Positions 8,531 to 18,647 of a stretch of 64,000 nt of DNA are shown here, in pieces. Location: assembly GCA_009861545.1 (NCBI GenBank), contig VXME01000067.1:1-64000 (forward strand), in the 5' to 3' direction. The DNA comes from Acidobacteriota bacterium. Its GTDB lineage: Bacteria > Acidobacteriota > Vicinamibacteria > Vicinamibacterales > UBA8438. Under the pieces are notes generated by a model, which had not been told where the DNA came from, ran no database searches, and saw only the letters and a list, made by a program, of their open reading frames with translations. Positions within the stretch are counted from its first letter, which is position 1. The number at the start of each line of letters is the position of its first letter. Made by a program: the position numbers and the translations under genes.

Positions 8531-9415
8531 ATGGACCTAGCGGAGCTGCAGGTCTTCCTCGCCGTCGCCAACGAGCGCAGCTTCTCGCGCGCGGCCGAAC
8601 GGCTGCATCGGACACAGCCGGCGGTCAGCCAGGCCATCAGGCGGCTCGAGGACGAGCTCGACGAGCGGCTGTTCGACCGTTCCTCGAAGGGCGGCCAGTT
8701 GACCGAGGCGGGCGAGCTGCTGCTCGACTACGCGCAGCGCCTCACCGCGCTCAAGGCGGAAGCCGAGAGCGCCGTGCGCGAGTTGCAGGACCTGCGGCGC
8801 GGCCGGGTCCTGATTGGCGCCAACGAAGGGGCCGTGCACGTCCTGCTGCCGATCGTCGAGCGCTTCCGTGCGGATCACCCGCACGCGCAAGTGGAGGTAC
8901 GGCGCGTCTCGGCCCGGCAGGTGGCCAGGGAGGTGCTCAGCCGCTCGCTCGACTTCGGCGTGCTGACCTTCCCGCCGCGCGAGCGGGGCCTGCAGTCGCT
9001 GTCTCTGGGGGAGGACGAGCTCGTAATGCTCATCGATCCCCGCCATCCGCTGGCGAGGCGGTCGCGCGTCACCATGGAGGAATTCGGCCGCCAGACGGTG
9101 ATCGCGCACAACGAGGCGTCGCCCGCCCGCGAGCGGGTACTCCGGCTCTACGAGCAGCGGCACACGTCGATCAACATCCAGATCGGGCTGCCAAGCCTGG
9201 ACGGGATCAAGCGCGCGGTGGAGATGGGGCTCGGGGTGGCCCTGCTGCCGAAGCGCTGCGCGCTGGCCGAGATCGCCCGTGGACAACTGGCCGCGGTTCA
9301 GGTCGCCCAGCTCCGGCTCCCCCGCCAGGTGCGTCTGGTGTACCGTCGCGCAGGGGAGAGGTCACATGCCGCCGCGGCCTTCCTGGACGCGGCGCGGGCC
9401 GTCGCCGCCGCGTAA
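8531..9415 (+). CDS. LysR-family transcriptional regulator
   Basis: At 294 residues it has the normal LysR length. The N-terminal winged helix-turn-helix covers residues 1-60 (LAELQVFLAVANERSFSRAA, then RTQPAVSQAIRRLEDELDERLF), and a linker helix follows to about residue 88. The effector domain (about 90-290) starts GRVLIGANEGAVHVLLPIVE and ends with the usual type 2 periplasmic-binding fold. The ligand is unknown. It is convergent with the leuCD genes and in line with the TonB/beta-helix/lipoprotein set, so either could be its target. A short dyad lies just upstream. Confidence 0.92.
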   Translation: MDLAELQVFLAVANERSFSRAAERLHRTQPAVSQAIRRLEDELDERLFDRSSKGGQLTEAGELLLDYAQRLTALKAEAESAVRELQDLRRGRVLIGANEGAVHVLLPIVERFRADHPHAQVEVRRVSARQVAREVLSRSLDFGVLTFPPRERGLQSLSLGEDELVMLIDPRHPLARRSRVTMEEFGRQTVIAHNEASPARERVLRLYEQRHTSINIQIGLPSLDGIKRAVEMGLGVALLPKRCALAEIARGQLAAVQVAQLRLPRQVRLVYRRAGERSHAAAAFLDAARAVAAA

Positions 9416-9562
9416 CGTTCGTCCCGGCGATTCCGTCAACCGTGGTTGCGTAGCAATCCGTCCCGGCGCGGTCCTGGCGGCGCTACATCCGGACCGGAGC
9501 AGGGGTGTCCGGACTCTCCGGATTGACGACGAGCTTCCGCATCAGAGGCGAGATCAGCGGAC

Positions 9563-10159
9563 TCAGAAACCGCTGACGTACGGCAGGCCGTCCGCGACGC
9601 GGCGGACGTCGTCGAAGTCGGCGAGCAGAAGGCCCGTCGCGTCCCACTGCCCCGTGAGCAGCGAATCGCGAACGGCGGCGGGCATGCCGAGCGGCACGGT
9701 CCGCCCCGCCGTCTCGATGGATTGGGTGTCGACGCTCAGGACCATCGGCGTAGCCGGCGCCCGCTCGGCGGTCGCCATCAGCGTCTCGACGTCCTCGGGT
9801 GCGGCCGTCGCGCACGGCAGGCCGATGGTCGTCGCGTTGCCGAGGAAGATCTCCGAGAACGACTGGCCGACGCAGGCGTGGATTCCCCAGCGCTTGAGCG
9901 CCTGCGGCGCGTGCTCCCGCGACGACCCGGAGCCGAAGTTCTCGTTGACGACCAGGATGGACGCGCCGGCGTAGGCCGGGTTCGCGAACGGGTGGTTGGG
10001 CATCGACGCCCGGTCGTCCTCGAAGGCGTGCGCGCCGAGACCGTCGAAGGTGATCGCCTTCAGATAGCGGGCCGGGATGATCCGATCGGTGTCGATGTTG
10101 TTGCCGCGCAGGGGAATGGCGGTTCCGGCGATGCGGTCGATGGGTCTCAGCTCGCTCAC
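9563..10159 (-). CDS. leuD: 3-isopropylmalate dehydratase small subunit LeuD
   Basis: The 198-residue subunit forms the swivel domain of isopropylmalate isomerase with LeuC. It carries [15 protein letters not shown] near residue 20 and the family motif [15 protein letters not shown] in the middle, and ends after the GLPYVSGF segment; length matches the usual 200. The start is a GTG at 10159 whose last bases overlap the leuC stop (GTGA), showing tight translational coupling. Downstream it converges with the LysR gene across about 150 bases, where no U-tract terminator was found. Confidence 0.95.
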   Translation of the reverse strand: MSELRPIDRIAGTAIPLRGNNIDTDRIIPARYLKAITFDGLGAHAFEDDRASMPNHPFANPAYAGASILVVNENFGSGSSREHAPQALKRWGIHACVGQSFSEIFLGNATTIGLPCATAAPEDVETLMATAERAPATPMVLSVDTQSIETAGRTVPLGMPAAVRDSLLTGQWDATGLLLADFDDVRRVADGLPYVSGF

Positions 10160-11553
10160 AGCAGGGTCCTCACGTCCGTCACCTCGCCCCCGACCGCGGC
10201 CGCGGCGACCATCGCCGGGCTCATCAGGAGCGTGCGGCCGGTCGGGCTGCCCTGCCGCCCCTTGAAGTTGCGGTTGGACGACGAGGCGCACACCTCCCGC
10301 CCGTCGAGGCGGTCGGGATTCATCGCCAGGCACATCGAGCAGCCCGCGCCGCGCCACTCGAAGCCCGCCTCCCGGAAGATCTCGTGCAGGCCCTCCGCCT
10401 CCGCCGCGCGACGGACGTTCTTCGATCCGGGCACGACGAGCGCCCTGACGTGAGACGCGACCCGGTGCCCCTTCACGACCCGCGCCGCTTCCCGCAGGTC
10501 CGACAACCGGGAGTTGGTGCACGAGCCCACGAACGCCACGTCGACGCGGGTCCCGGAGATGGGCGATCCGGCGGTGAAGCCCATGAAGTCGAGCGCCTCG
10601 GAGACGGCGCCCGCGTCGGCCGGGGCGGACGCCGGGTCAGGAATCCGCTCCGAGACCCCGACCGATTGGCCCGGATTGATGCCCCAGGTCACCCGCGGCT
10701 CGATGGCCGCGCCGTCGAGCTGAACGACGTCGTCGTAGGCCGCGTCCGGGTCCGAGGCCATCGACCGCCACCATTCCTTCGCGCGCTCGAAAGCATCGCC
10801 GGCGGGTGCGAACGGCCGTCCCTCCAGGTACGCGAAGGTCGTCTCGTCCGGATTGACGTAGCCGATCCGGGCACCGCCCTCGATCGACATGTTGCACATC
10901 GTCATCCGCTCGTCCATCGTCATCCGCTCGACCGCCGCGCCGCCGTACTCGTAGGCGAAGCCCACGCCGCCCCGCACGCCGAGCCGCGCGATGATCTCGA
11001 GAATGACGTCCTTGGCGTAGACGCCCGGTCCGAGCGCGCCCGAAACCGAGATCCGGCGGACCTGGAGCGGATCGATGGCGAGGCACTGCGACGCCAGCAC
11101 GTCGCGCACCTGCGAGGTCCCGATGCCGAACGCCACCGCCCCGAACGCGCCGTGGGTCGAGGTGTGGCTGTCGCCGCAGGCGATGGTCAGGCCCGGCTGG
11201 GTCAGGCCCAGCTCGGGGCCGATGACGTGGACGATGCCCTGCCGGTCGGTGTTCAGGTCCGAGAAACGGATCCCGAACTCGCGGCAGTTGCGCTCGAGCG
11301 CCGCCATCATCTGCTCGGCGAGCTCGTCGGCGAACGGCCGGGTCTGATCCAGCGTCGGCACGATGTGATCGACCGTCGCGTAGGTCCGCTCGGGAAACGC
11401 GACCCCGATGCCGCGCTGGCGCAGCATGTCGAACGCCTGCGGCGTCGTCACCTCGTGGATCAGGTGCAGGCCGATGAAGAGCTGCGTCTGCCCCGACGGG
11501 AGCCGCCGGACGGTATGCAGATCCCAGGCTTTTTGAAGCAGCGTCTGTCCCAC
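10156..11553 (-). CDS. leuC: 3-isopropylmalate dehydratase large subunit LeuC
   Basis: The 465-residue large subunit of isopropylmalate isomerase converts 2- to 3-isopropylmalate using a [4Fe-4S] cluster. Cluster ligands are visible as GSCTNSR near residue 350 and GCSMCL near 410, and the aconitase-type stretches [13 protein letters not shown] and [11 protein letters not shown] are intact. Length is that of the family. The start is a GTG at 11553 behind AGAGAGGA. Only 25 bases separate it from the GldFG fusion upstream, leaving little room for a separate promoter, so leuCD is probably read through from that ABC operon. Confidence 0.95.
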   Translation of the reverse strand: MGQTLLQKAWDLHTVRRLPSGQTQLFIGLHLIHEVTTPQAFDMLRQRGIGVAFPERTYATVDHIVPTLDQTRPFADELAEQMMAALERNCREFGIRFSDLNTDRQGIVHVIGPELGLTQPGLTIACGDSHTSTHGAFGAVAFGIGTSQVRDVLASQCLAIDPLQVRRISVSGALGPGVYAKDVILEIIARLGVRGGVGFAYEYGGAAVERMTMDERMTMCNMSIEGGARIGYVNPDETTFAYLEGRPFAPAGDAFERAKEWWRSMASDPDAAYDDVVQLDGAAIEPRVTWGINPGQSVGVSERIPDPASAPADAGAVSEALDFMGFTAGSPISGTRVDVAFVGSCTNSRLSDLREAARVVKGHRVASHVRALVVPGSKNVRRAAEAEGLHEIFREAGFEWRGAGCSMCLAMNPDRLDGREVCASSSNRNFKGRQGSPTGRTLLMSPAMVAAAAVGGEVTDVRTLL

Positions 11554-11578
11554 GTGCGGTTCGATCCTCTCTGTCCCG

Positions 11579-14500
11579 CTATTCCCGCAGGCGGTGCGCG
11601 GCCGCCGCGCCCTCGCGCTCGCGCCGGCTCCGCCGGACGAAGATCGCGATGCCCAGCAAGACCACCGGCACCGGCGGCAGCAGGATCGCGAACGTCTTGA
11701 TGGAGGTCTGGATCCGGCGGATCTGGGCCTCCATGTTCTCGCGGCTGGCCTGGATGCGCGTGTCCTTCTCGGTCTCGATGTTGGCCGACAGCACCTCGAG
11801 CCGCCGGTTCTCCACCTCTTCGAGGTTGCGCACCATGATCTGCCGGGTCTGCGCGTCGATATCGTTGCGCGCCTGCAGCTCGGCCACGCGGTCGTTCAGG
11901 CGCTGCTGCGCCTCGGTGAGGGCCGCCTCGGCGTCCGCCTCGGCCTGCTGCTCGTCGGCCGTCCGCTGCTCGATGAACTCGGCCGTCTGCGCTTCGACCC
12001 GCTCCAGGGTCCGGTGCCGGGCGCGCCGGCTGCGGAGATCGATGAACGCGTCCTCGCCGAGCAGGGTGTCCATCGCGTTCAGGAAGAACGTGATGTTGTC
12101 GAAGTTCAGCCCGCCCGGCGCCTGCTCGCGGATCTGGAAGAACTGCTCGCTGATGAAGTCGAGGTCGGCGACGACGATGATATCGATGTCGCCGGCTGCC
12201 TCCGGCTCGGGGTCGCCCTCGGCGGCAACGTCGGATTCCGGCTCGGCGGCCGCTTCCGATTCGGCCGCCGCTTCCGGCTCGGCGGCGGGCGCCTCCAGCT
12301 CGGCGGCGGGCGCTTCCGGCTCGGCGACCGCAGCCTGCTCGGCGGCCGCAGCCTGCTCGGACTCCGCGGCGGGATCCGTCTCGTCGGCCGCGCCGGCGGG
12401 CTCCGCCGTGTCGGCCGCGCCAGCCGGCCCGGCGGCCTGCTCATCCTCCGACTCCGCGGTGTCGGCCGCGCCAGCCGGCCCGGCACTCTGCTCCTCCTCC
12501 GACTCCGCGACGGGAGGCTGCGCAGCCGAGGGCGCCTGCGCCTCTGCGGGCGTCCCGGCGGATTCGACGGGCTCGGGCTGAGACTCCTGCTGCTCGGCCG
12601 ACTCGGCGGTCTGGCTCGCGGAGGACGCCGCGGTCTCCGCGGTCGAAGCCTCGGCCGCGGCTTCCGCGGATGCGGCGGGTTCCGACTCCGCCTCTTCGGC
12701 TCCGACCCCGCCGGCGGCTTCGGCCGTCTCGTCCGTTTCCGCTTCGCGCGGACCGTCGGCCTCCGCCTCGTCCGCAGGCGCCTCGGCTGCCTCCGGGGTG
12801 TCTTCCGCGGCCGCCTCCGGTTCAGGCGCCTCGGCCGCCGCCTCCGGGGTTCCGGACTCCACCCCGGCGGCGCCCTCGGCGGCTTCATCCGACTCGGGCG
12901 ACGCCTCCGTGTCCGACTCGGGCTCCGCGGCCGGCTCCGCGCCGACGACCGACGCTACGGCTTCGGCGTCCGGCTCGGCTGCCTCCGGGGACGCGGCGGC
13001 CCCGGTCTCCGGCTCCGGCTCCGGCTCGGCGACAGCCTCGTCCGCCGCTCCGCCGCCCACCGACCGGATCCGGGCCGCGACGATGTAGTCGTCGTCGTCC
13101 TGCCGGCGCGGCGGGCTGGGGTTCACCTGCGGTCCGAACGGCGTGCCGCGCACCAGCGAGAAGTAGCCGTTGGCGCCCGACACCATGCCGGAGCGCAGCA
13201 GCGGTTGGAACTCGAAGCGTGGATCTGCGACCGCCTGCAGGGTCCCCGGGAAGAGCAGGACCAGCTCCTGGAGCCGGGCCGTCATCGGGTCGCCGGCGTC
13301 GAAGGTCGCCGGGTTCTCGTTGCCCGCCCCGAGGAAGACGACGTCCTCCGGCATGTGGGCGAGCTCGGGGTGCGGGTTGTAGGCGTCCCAGACGATCCGC
13401 GTCGGCTCCCAGTCGACCCCCAGGTTCCGGATCCACTCGCGCACGTTGCCGCGCGGCCCGGGCCGGGGCTGCCCCGGCGGATAGGTGAAGGGGTTCCCGT
13501 CGCCGACCCACTCCGAGGGCGACAGCGTCGGGTTCACGGCCGGCAGCGGGTCGACCAGGATCAGCGCCGGCTTGCCGGAACGGATGTAGTCGGCGACGAA
13601 GCCCTGCTCGTCGGTCTGCAGCGACGAGGGCAGCGGCACGAGCAGCGCGTCGACGTCCTGCCCGATCGCCATCTCCGGGCTGATCTCGACCACGTCGTAC
13701 TGCTTGCGCAGCTCGGTGACCACGGACCACTGCGGCGTGAACTGGTTGCGCTGGAAGTTGGTCCCGCCGAACAGGTTGGCCATCGTCGCGACGACGCCGA
13801 CCCGCTTGCGCTCGGTCCCGGCGACCACGCGGATGCTCCGCATGAGCTCGTACTCGGCCGGCAGCCCCACGTCGAAGAAGCCGATCACCTGCTCCTCGGC
13901 GCCGCAGGTGAACGCCACCCCGAGAAACACCTCCTCCACCTCCGACCGCGCCGTGCTGACGTTGCGGACCGGCCGCGGCTGGATGCCGAAGGTCTCGCGC
14001 GCCTCGCGCGCCGCGTCCGTGAAGGGCTCGGTGTCCTGGATGAGCACCTCCACCCGCGGGCCGGCGATGACGTCGATCTCCTCGAGGATGCTGATGAGGT
14101 TCGAGCGCGTCTGCACGAACGGCTCCGGCACGTCCGGACTGACGAACGCCTGGATGAAGACCGGCCGGTCGGCGGGCAGCTCGTCGAGCAGCCGCCGCGT
14201 CTCGCCGCTGAGCGAATGCAACTGCTCCGCCGTGGCGTCGACGCGGATGCTCCGGTTGGTCACCAGCACGCCCGCGCTGACCAGGGCGGCGGCGACGGCG
14301 ATCCCGCGCACCGCGTGGTGCAGGGCCATCGGATAGCCGCCGGCGCTGCGCGGCCAGTGCCGCCGGCTCAGGACCAGGACGTTCAGGTAGAGGAAGAAGG
14401 CCCCGACCGACACGAAGTAGACGATCGCGCTCAGGCTGATGATCCCCTTCGCGAAGTCGTCGAAGTGCAGGAACATGCCGAGCGCCTCGACCGCACGCCC

Positions 14501-15082
14501 CAGTCCCGGCGCGACGGCCGCAGTGGCCGGGCCGGCAGCTACCAGCACCGCACAGAACAAGCCGGCCGCGATGAACGCGACGGTGGCGTTGCGGGTCAGC
14601 AGCGACGCGAGCATGCCGACCGCGATCAGCGCGGCGCCGACCAGCCAGTACCCCAGGTAGTTGCTCGCCATCAGCCCGAGATCGGGCGCGCCCAGATAGA
14701 AGAGCACCCCGACATAGCTGAGCGACAGGACCAGCGACGCCGTGTAGATGCCCAGCACGGCGAGGTACTTGCCGAGCACGACCTCCAGATCGGTGCCCGG
14801 GAGCGTGAGCAGCAACTCGTCCGTTCCGAGCTTCTTCTCCTCCGACCAGACCCCCATCGTGAGAGCGGGGATGAAGAACAGAAGCAGGTAGGGAAACACC
14901 CCGTTCAACTGATCGAGGTTGGCCAGGTTCTGCAGGAAGAAGCGATCCTGCCAGAACGCCGCCGCGGCGCTCAGAAAGATGAACAGGGTGATGAATACGT
15001 AGCCGCTGGGACTGCTGAAGTACATCCGCAGATCCCGGCGCGCGAGTGCGCTGACGACCGCCGTGCTGACTGTGCCTCCCAT
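11579..15082 (-). CDS. GldF-GldG fusion ABC permease with long Ala/Glu/Pro insert
   Basis: The 1167-residue protein fuses an ABC-2 permease (GldF-like, about residues 1-250, about six membrane segments, beginning [20 protein letters not shown] with [16 protein letters not shown]) to a GldG-like extracytoplasmic domain (from about 265, [20 protein letters not shown]). GldG proteins are ABC-associated and have a C-terminal membrane helix, seen here near the end ([20 protein letters not shown]) after a coiled coil rich in Glu/Gln/Arg. A stretch of about 290 residues of Ala, Glu, Pro, Ser interrupts the GldG domain just before [15 protein letters not shown]. The ATG at 15082 lies 7 bases after the ATPase stop, with GAGGT overlapping that stop. 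In Bacteroidetes GldAFG is needed for gliding; here only an ABC role is inferred. Confidence 0.88.
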   Translation of the reverse strand: MGGTVSTAVVSALARRDLRMYFSSPSGYVFITLFIFLSAAAAFWQDRFFLQNLANLDQLNGVFPYLLLFFIPALTMGVWSEEKKLGTDELLLTLPGTDLEVVLGKYLAVLGIYTASLVLSLSYVGVLFYLGAPDLGLMASNYLGYWLVGAALIAVGMLASLLTRNATVAFIAAGLFCAVLVAAGPATAAVAPGLGRAVEALGMFLHFDDFAKGIISLSAIVYFVSVGAFFLYLNVLVLSRRHWPRSAGGYPMALHHAVRGIAVAAALVSAGVLVTNRSIRVDATAEQLHSLSGETRRLLDELPADRPVFIQAFVSPDVPEPFVQTRSNLISILEEIDVIAGPRVEVLIQDTEPFTDAAREARETFGIQPRPVRNVSTARSEVEEVFLGVAFTCGAEEQVIGFFDVGLPAEYELMRSIRVVAGTERKRVGVVATMANLFGGTNFQRNQFTPQWSVVTELRKQYDVVEISPEMAIGQDVDALLVPLPSSLQTDEQGFVADYIRSGKPALILVDPLPAVNPTLSPSEWVGDGNPFTYPPGQPRPGPRGNVREWIRNLGVDWEPTRIVWDAYNPHPELAHMPEDVVFLGAGNENPATFDAGDPMTARLQELVLLFPGTLQAVADPRFEFQPLLRSGMVSGANGYFSLVRGTPFGPQVNPSPPRRQDDDDYIVAARIRSVGGGAADEAVAEPEPEPETGAAASPEAAEPDAEAVASVVGAEPAAEPESDTEASPESDEAAEGAAGVESGTPEAAAEAPEPEAAAEDTPEAAEAPADEAEADGPREAETDETAEAAGGVGAEEAESEPAASAEAAAEASTAETAASSASQTAESAEQQESQPEPVESAGTPAEAQAPSAAQPPVAESEEEQSAGPAGAADTAESEDEQAAGPAGAADTAEPAGAADETDPAAESEQAAAAEQAAVAEPEAPAAELEAPAAEPEAAAESEAAAEPESDVAAEGDPEPEAAGDIDIIVVADLDFISEQFFQIREQAPGGLNFDNITFFLNAMDTLLGEDAFIDLRSRRARHRTLERVEAQTAEFIEQRTADEQQAEADAEAALTEAQQRLNDRVAELQARNDIDAQTRQIMVRNLEEVENRRLEVLSANIETEKDTRIQASRENMEAQIRRIQTSIKTFAILLPPVPVVLLGIAIFVRRSRREREGAAAAHRLRE
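12195..13065 (-). repeat. Low-complexity Ala/Glu/Pro linker coding region
   Basis: About 870 bases code for almost only Ala, Glu, Pro, Ser, Asp, Thr and Gly within the GldG part of the fusion gene. The sequence has no frameshift or stop and is built from repeated GCC/GAG/TCC-type codons. It includes a 51-base tandem duplication at about 12408-12509. The encoded linker is strongly acidic and probably unstructured. Confidence 0.85.
12408..12509. repeat. 51-bp tandem duplication in linker
   Basis: Two copies of a 51-base unit lie head to tail. Each includes GTCGGCCGCGCCAGCCGGCC followed by a CTC-rich stretch and GACTCCGCG. The unit is 17 codons, so the frame is kept; in the protein it gives two copies of a segment containing [11 protein letters not shown]. 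The copies differ by a few bases, so it is an old rather than an assembly-made repeat. Confidence 0.75.
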
Positions 15083-15089
15083 CGCTACC

Positions 15090-16058
15090 TCACGCCTCCG
15101 ACGAGCTTCCGGCCTGCGGCTCGACGACGCCGGTCTCGCCGGCGTCCGCCGCGGTCCCCCGCGCTTCCGAATCGGCAGCCTCCGTCGCGGCGGCGCCCGC
15201 GTCGCCGTCCGTCTTCTCGGCGGAGTCGGTTCCCGCCGCGGAGTCGGTGCCGGCCGCGGCTTCCCCGGACTCGCCGCCGGCGCTCCCCGCCTGGGCGTCC
15301 GGCTCACCGCCGTTGCTCGCCGGCGGCGCGCCGCCGGTGGTGAGCCGGTAGAAGGGCTGCTCCAGAGAACCGTCCTCCTTCAGCTCCTCGACCGGACCGT
15401 CGAACACGAGGCGGCCGCTGTTGACCAAGAGCACGCGATCCGCAACCGCGTCGGCCTCGTGCAGGATGTGCGTCGAGATCAGCAACGTCTTGGTCCGCCC
15501 CAGCCGCTGGATGTTCTCCCGGAACTGGCGGATCTGGTTCGGATCGAGCCCCGCGGTCGGCTCGTCCATGATGAGCACGTCCGGATCGTGCAGCAACGCC
15601 TGCGCCATGCCGACGCGCTGGCGGTACCCCCGCGACAGCTTGCCGATGGGCTTGCCGGTCACCAGCTCGAGGGCGCACAGGTCGACGACCGCGTCCACCC
15701 GCTCCTTCAGGAGCGCGGGAGCCATCCGTCGCGCCTCCCCGAAAAAGCGCAGCAGCTCGAGCGGCGTCATGTCGGGGTACATCGGGCCGTTCTCGGGCAG
15801 GTAGCCGAGACGTCGGGACGCCGCGATCCGATCCCGCCGGACGTCGTGCCCCGCGATGGCCGCCTCGCCCGCACTCGGCGCCAGGTACCCGGTCAGCATC
15901 CGCATCATCGTGGTCTTCCCGGCGCCGTTCGGCCCGAGGAAGGCGACGACCTGACCCTGGGGAATGGAGAACGAGATGTCGTGAACCGCGACGAAGGCTC
16001 CGTAGTACTTGGAGAGCCCCGTCGCCTCGATCATCACCGGCATTGGCTCGGCAGTCAT
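15090..16058 (-). CDS. ABC transporter ATP-binding protein, GldA-like, with acidic tail
   Basis: The 322-residue ATPase drives the adjoining GldFG permease. Walker A is GPNGAGKTT (42-50), the signature LSRGYRQ (141-147), and Walker B LIMDEP (162-167), followed by the H-loop STHILHEAD. The ATPase core ends near residue 240. The last 80 residues are Ala/Glu/Asp/Gly-rich (AGTDSAAGTDSAEKTDGDAG) with no known domain, resembling the linker of its partner. I use the ATG at 16058; ATGs at 16043 or 16034 are possible. It is the first gene of a likely ATPase-GldFG-leuC-leuD transcription unit. Confidence 0.92.
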   Translation of the reverse strand: MTAEPMPVMIEATGLSKYYGAFVAVHDISFSIPQGQVVAFLGPNGAGKTTMMRMLTGYLAPSAGEAAIAGHDVRRDRIAASRRLGYLPENGPMYPDMTPLELLRFFGEARRMAPALLKERVDAVVDLCALELVTGKPIGKLSRGYRQRVGMAQALLHDPDVLIMDEPTAGLDPNQIRQFRENIQRLGRTKTLLISTHILHEADAVADRVLLVNSGRLVFDGPVEELKEDGSLEQPFYRLTTGGAPPASNGGEPDAQAGSAGGESGEAAAGTDSAAGTDSAEKTDGDAGAAATEAADSEARGTAADAGETGVVEPQAGSSSEA

Positions 16059-16150
16059 GGCTTGTTCAGTCCAACAGGATAGCGAATCGTCCGCGCGGCC
16101 TTCAAGATCGGCATCCGGAACCCGGAGGGCGCTCCGACGACCGCCGGGAT

Positions 16151-16191
16151 GTTAATTCCTGGTTAACAAGTAATTTACATGGCATTAACAT
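16151..16191 (+). promoter_or_regulatory. Promoter and dyad upstream of secreted protein gene
   Basis: TTAACA (16163-16168) and TAACAT (16186-16191) are 17 bases apart on the plus strand, about 75 bases before the start of the next gene, in an AT-rich patch. The -35 box overlaps an inverted repeat of GTTAA and TTAAC with a 7-base spacer (16151-16167), which could be an operator. The gap between the two divergent genes (16059-16267) shows nothing else. Confidence 0.45.
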
Positions 16192-16267
16192 TGGGCTGGT
16201 GCGCCGGTCGGGGCCGGGCCCGGTCCCGGCCGGCGATCCGTGTCGACCCTGCACGAGGAGGTGAACC

Positions 16268-16702
16268 ATGCAGGCAACGCACCGCGTTCTCTCGGTCGGT
16301 CTGCTCTCCCTGTCGCTCGCCGCACCGGCGACGGGGGCCGGAGCCGCCACCAGCGCCGGCCAGATTCCGCGCCCCGCGGCGGCGCCCGCGCGGCTCGTCG
16401 TCGAGTCGCCCGGAACAATCGAGATCGAGATAATGATCCGACCGACCGCCCAGACCGACGAGCTGAGAGTCGTCGCCGACTCGGGGACGTTCTACCGCAG
16501 CACCACCATCGGGCTGACCGGCGCGGATTCCCAACGGCTCCATACCTTCGAGTGGCACGGATTCCCAGCCGGCGAGTACGACGTGGTGGGCGAGCTGATC
16601 AGCGCCTCCGGACGCCGCGAGGTGGTCGTGCGCGGCGCCCTGCTGGTCATCGATCCGCCGGAGCCGCGCGTCCCGCCGGCCATCGGCGATTTGCGGCAAT
16701 GA
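16268..16702 (+). CDS. Secreted hypothetical protein
   Basis: The start has an excellent ribosome-binding site, GAGGAGGTG, 5 bases ahead. The 144-residue protein has a signal peptide ending around ATGAGAATSA, followed by one beta-rich domain: ARLVVESPGTIEIEIMIRP, ELRVVADSGTFYRSTTIG, HTFEWHGFPAGEYDVVGELI. The HTFEWHGFPAGEYDV part looks like an immunoglobulin or FlgD-type beta sandwich that responds to 'cost of' wording in other proteins, but no family can be named. A strong GC hairpin follows the gene and would end its transcript. Confidence 0.72.
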   Translation: MQATHRVLSVGLLSLSLAAPATGAGAATSAGQIPRPAAAPARLVVESPGTIEIEIMIRPTAQTDELRVVADSGTFYRSTTIGLTGADSQRLHTFEWHGFPAGEYDVVGELISASGRREVVVRGALLVIDPPEPRVPPAIGDLRQ

Positions 16703-16729
16703 ACCCCGGAGGGCGTACGGGACCGCGAC

Positions 16730-16761
16730 AGGCGCCCGCCGCGAAACCGGGGCGGGCGCCT
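16730..16761 (+). terminator. Strong GC hairpin, terminator-like without U tract
   Basis: Eleven-base perfect arms, AGGCGCCCGCC and GGCGGGCGCCT, enclose a 10-base loop. It lies 27 bases after the stop of the secreted protein gene. No run of T follows, so it is either a weak intrinsic terminator or an mRNA-stabilising stem. Confidence 0.5.
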
Positions 16762-16820
16762 CCATGGCGTCCGAAGCCTCCAGCGCCCCCGTGGAAGCGC
16801 GCGTCGACTACACTGGGCCG

Positions 16821-18569
16821 ATGCCAGCCGCGCGCCGGCGGTCGCGCTTCGCAGCCAGCGTGACGGCTGCGGTCTGCCTCCTGATCGCGCTGGCGGTCGT
16901 TGCGCCGGGCGGACAGCGCGCCGACCCGGAAAACCGCCTCGATCTGATCTTCGAGCCGTGGTCCGTGCGCGGCGCCCCCGGCTGCGCCGTGTCCGTGATG
17001 CGGGGCGGCGACATCCTGTTCGCGAAGGGCTACGGCGAAGCCAACCTGGAGTACGACGTTCCGATCACCCCGGCGTCGGTCTTCCACGTCGCATCCGTTT
17101 CCAAGCAGTTCACGGCGCTGGCGGTGGCGCTGCTCGTCGCCGACGGCCGGGTCTCGTGGGACGACGACATCCGGCGCTACGTGCCGGAGCTTCCCGATTT
17201 CGGCGAGCCCGTCACGCTCCGCCACCTCGCGCACCACACGAGCGGGATTCGCGATCAGTGGAGCCTGCTGCAGATGGCGGGGTGGCGCTGGGAAGGGGAC
17301 GTCATCACCCAGGGAGACGTGCTCGACCTGCTCTCGCGGCAGACGGCCGTGCACTTCCCGCCGGGCAGCCGCTACCTCTACAGCAACTCCGGGTACACGT
17401 TGCTCGCGGTCGTCGTCGAGCGCGTGTCGGGTCGGACGCTCCGCGAGTTCACTACCGCGCGTCTGTTCGAGCCGCTCGGCATGACGCAGACCACGTTCCG
17501 CGACGATCACACGATGATCGTCAGGAACCGCGCCTACGCCTACGAGTCCGGCCGCACGGGCGGCTATCGCCTCAGCATCCCGGACTTCGCCGTGGTCGGG
17601 GCCTCCAGCCTCTTCACCACGGTGCAGGACCTCGCACGCTGGAACCGGAACTTCCGGACCGGCGAGGTCGGCGGCCGCGGCGTTCTCCGGCAACTCCAGG
17701 AGCAGGGCGCCCTGGCCGGCGGCGCGCGCCTCTCCTACGGGTTCGGGCTGGTGCACGGGACGCACCGCGGCCGGCCGACCATCGGGCACGGCGGCACCGA
17801 CGCGGGGTACCGCAGCGAGTTCCTGCGCTTTCCCGACGAGGACCTCGGCGTGGCGGTGCTGTGCAATGTACGGACGGCCGATCCGGGTCGTCTGGCGCGG
17901 GACGCGGCCGACGTCTTCCTGCCGCCGGCGCCGCCAACGGCAAACGGCCGGCGCGCGAGAAACCGGCCGGGCCCGCCGGCGGATCGACCCGCCGGCGCGG
18001 TTGCCTCGCGGGCCGCCCCCGACCGCGGGGCGCTCGCCGCCCTGGCGGGCTACTACCGGAGCCCGGAGAACGACATCCCGCTGCAGATCGTGGCCCGCGG
18101 CGACGATCTGCTGCTTGTCGAGGGCGGCGCCGGCCGACCGCTCCAGCCGCTCGCGGACGAACGTCCGACCGCGGAGGGAAGATTCCGTATCGCCGGCACG
18201 GCCGCCGAGGCAACGTTCGAACCCGGCGGAGCAGGGGACGGACCGACGCTGCGTCTCAGCGGATCCCTGCGCGGCGTCTACACGCATGCCGCGCCGGTGG
18301 TTCGACTCCCCATCGGGCGCCTGGCCGAGTACGCGGGGTCGTACTACAGCGACGACCTCGACGTGCGGTACTTGTTCCGGGAGGAGAACCGCCGCCTGGT
18401 ACTCTCGCACCGCAAGCTGGGTCGCATTCGACTCTTCTCCACGTTCGAGGAAGGCTTCTACGGCGGCGGGTGGTACTTCACCTTTCACCGCGACGCCGGC
18501 GGGAACGTCGAGGGGTTCACGATGAGCACGTCCCGCGCCTGGAAGGTCGCCTTCCGGAGGGTGCGCTGA
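16821..18569 (+). CDS. Serine hydrolase, beta-lactamase class C family
   Basis: The protein of 582 residues is exported (basic start [14 protein letters not shown], then a hydrophobic core to about residue 28). The penicillin-binding/class C fold spans about 35-385 with the nucleophile motif SVSK at 92-95, the tyrosine motif YSN at 187-189 and HGG at 323-325 in the KTG position. HHTSGIRDQW is typical of the family. A C-terminal beta-rich domain (about 410-582, starting ALAGYYRSPENDIPL and later YAGSYYSDDL) resembles the lipocalin-like tail of esterase/D-aminopeptidase relatives. The substrate is unknown: a peptidase, esterase or amidase are all possible. ATG 16821 is preferred over 16764 for the signal peptide. 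The gene stands alone after a hairpin. Confidence 0.88.
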   Translation: MPAARRRSRFAASVTAAVCLLIALAVVAPGGQRADPENRLDLIFEPWSVRGAPGCAVSVMRGGDILFAKGYGEANLEYDVPITPASVFHVASVSKQFTALAVALLVADGRVSWDDDIRRYVPELPDFGEPVTLRHLAHHTSGIRDQWSLLQMAGWRWEGDVITQGDVLDLLSRQTAVHFPPGSRYLYSNSGYTLLAVVVERVSGRTLREFTTARLFEPLGMTQTTFRDDHTMIVRNRAYAYESGRTGGYRLSIPDFAVVGASSLFTTVQDLARWNRNFRTGEVGGRGVLRQLQEQGALAGGARLSYGFGLVHGTHRGRPTIGHGGTDAGYRSEFLRFPDEDLGVAVLCNVRTADPGRLARDAADVFLPPAPPTANGRRARNRPGPPADRPAGAVASRAAPDRGALAALAGYYRSPENDIPLQIVARGDDLLLVEGGAGRPLQPLADERPTAEGRFRIAGTAAEATFEPGGAGDGPTLRLSGSLRGVYTHAAPVVRLPIGRLAEYAGSYYSDDLDVRYLFREENRRLVLSHRKLGRIRLFSTFEEGFYGGGWYFTFHRDAGGNVEGFTMSTSRAWKVAFRRVR

Positions 18570-18647
18570 CCCGACGGCCGAGCATCTCCGTCCGACCCCG
18601 CGTCCACTGCGCTGACGGCGGTGTGCAACATCGGTCAGAATGATCCG

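Noticed and set aside
11594-15343. Open frame of about 1249 codons opposite the GldFG fusion
   Set aside because: It encodes Leu/Arg/Gly-rich low complexity without domains, antisense to clear ABC transporter motifs.
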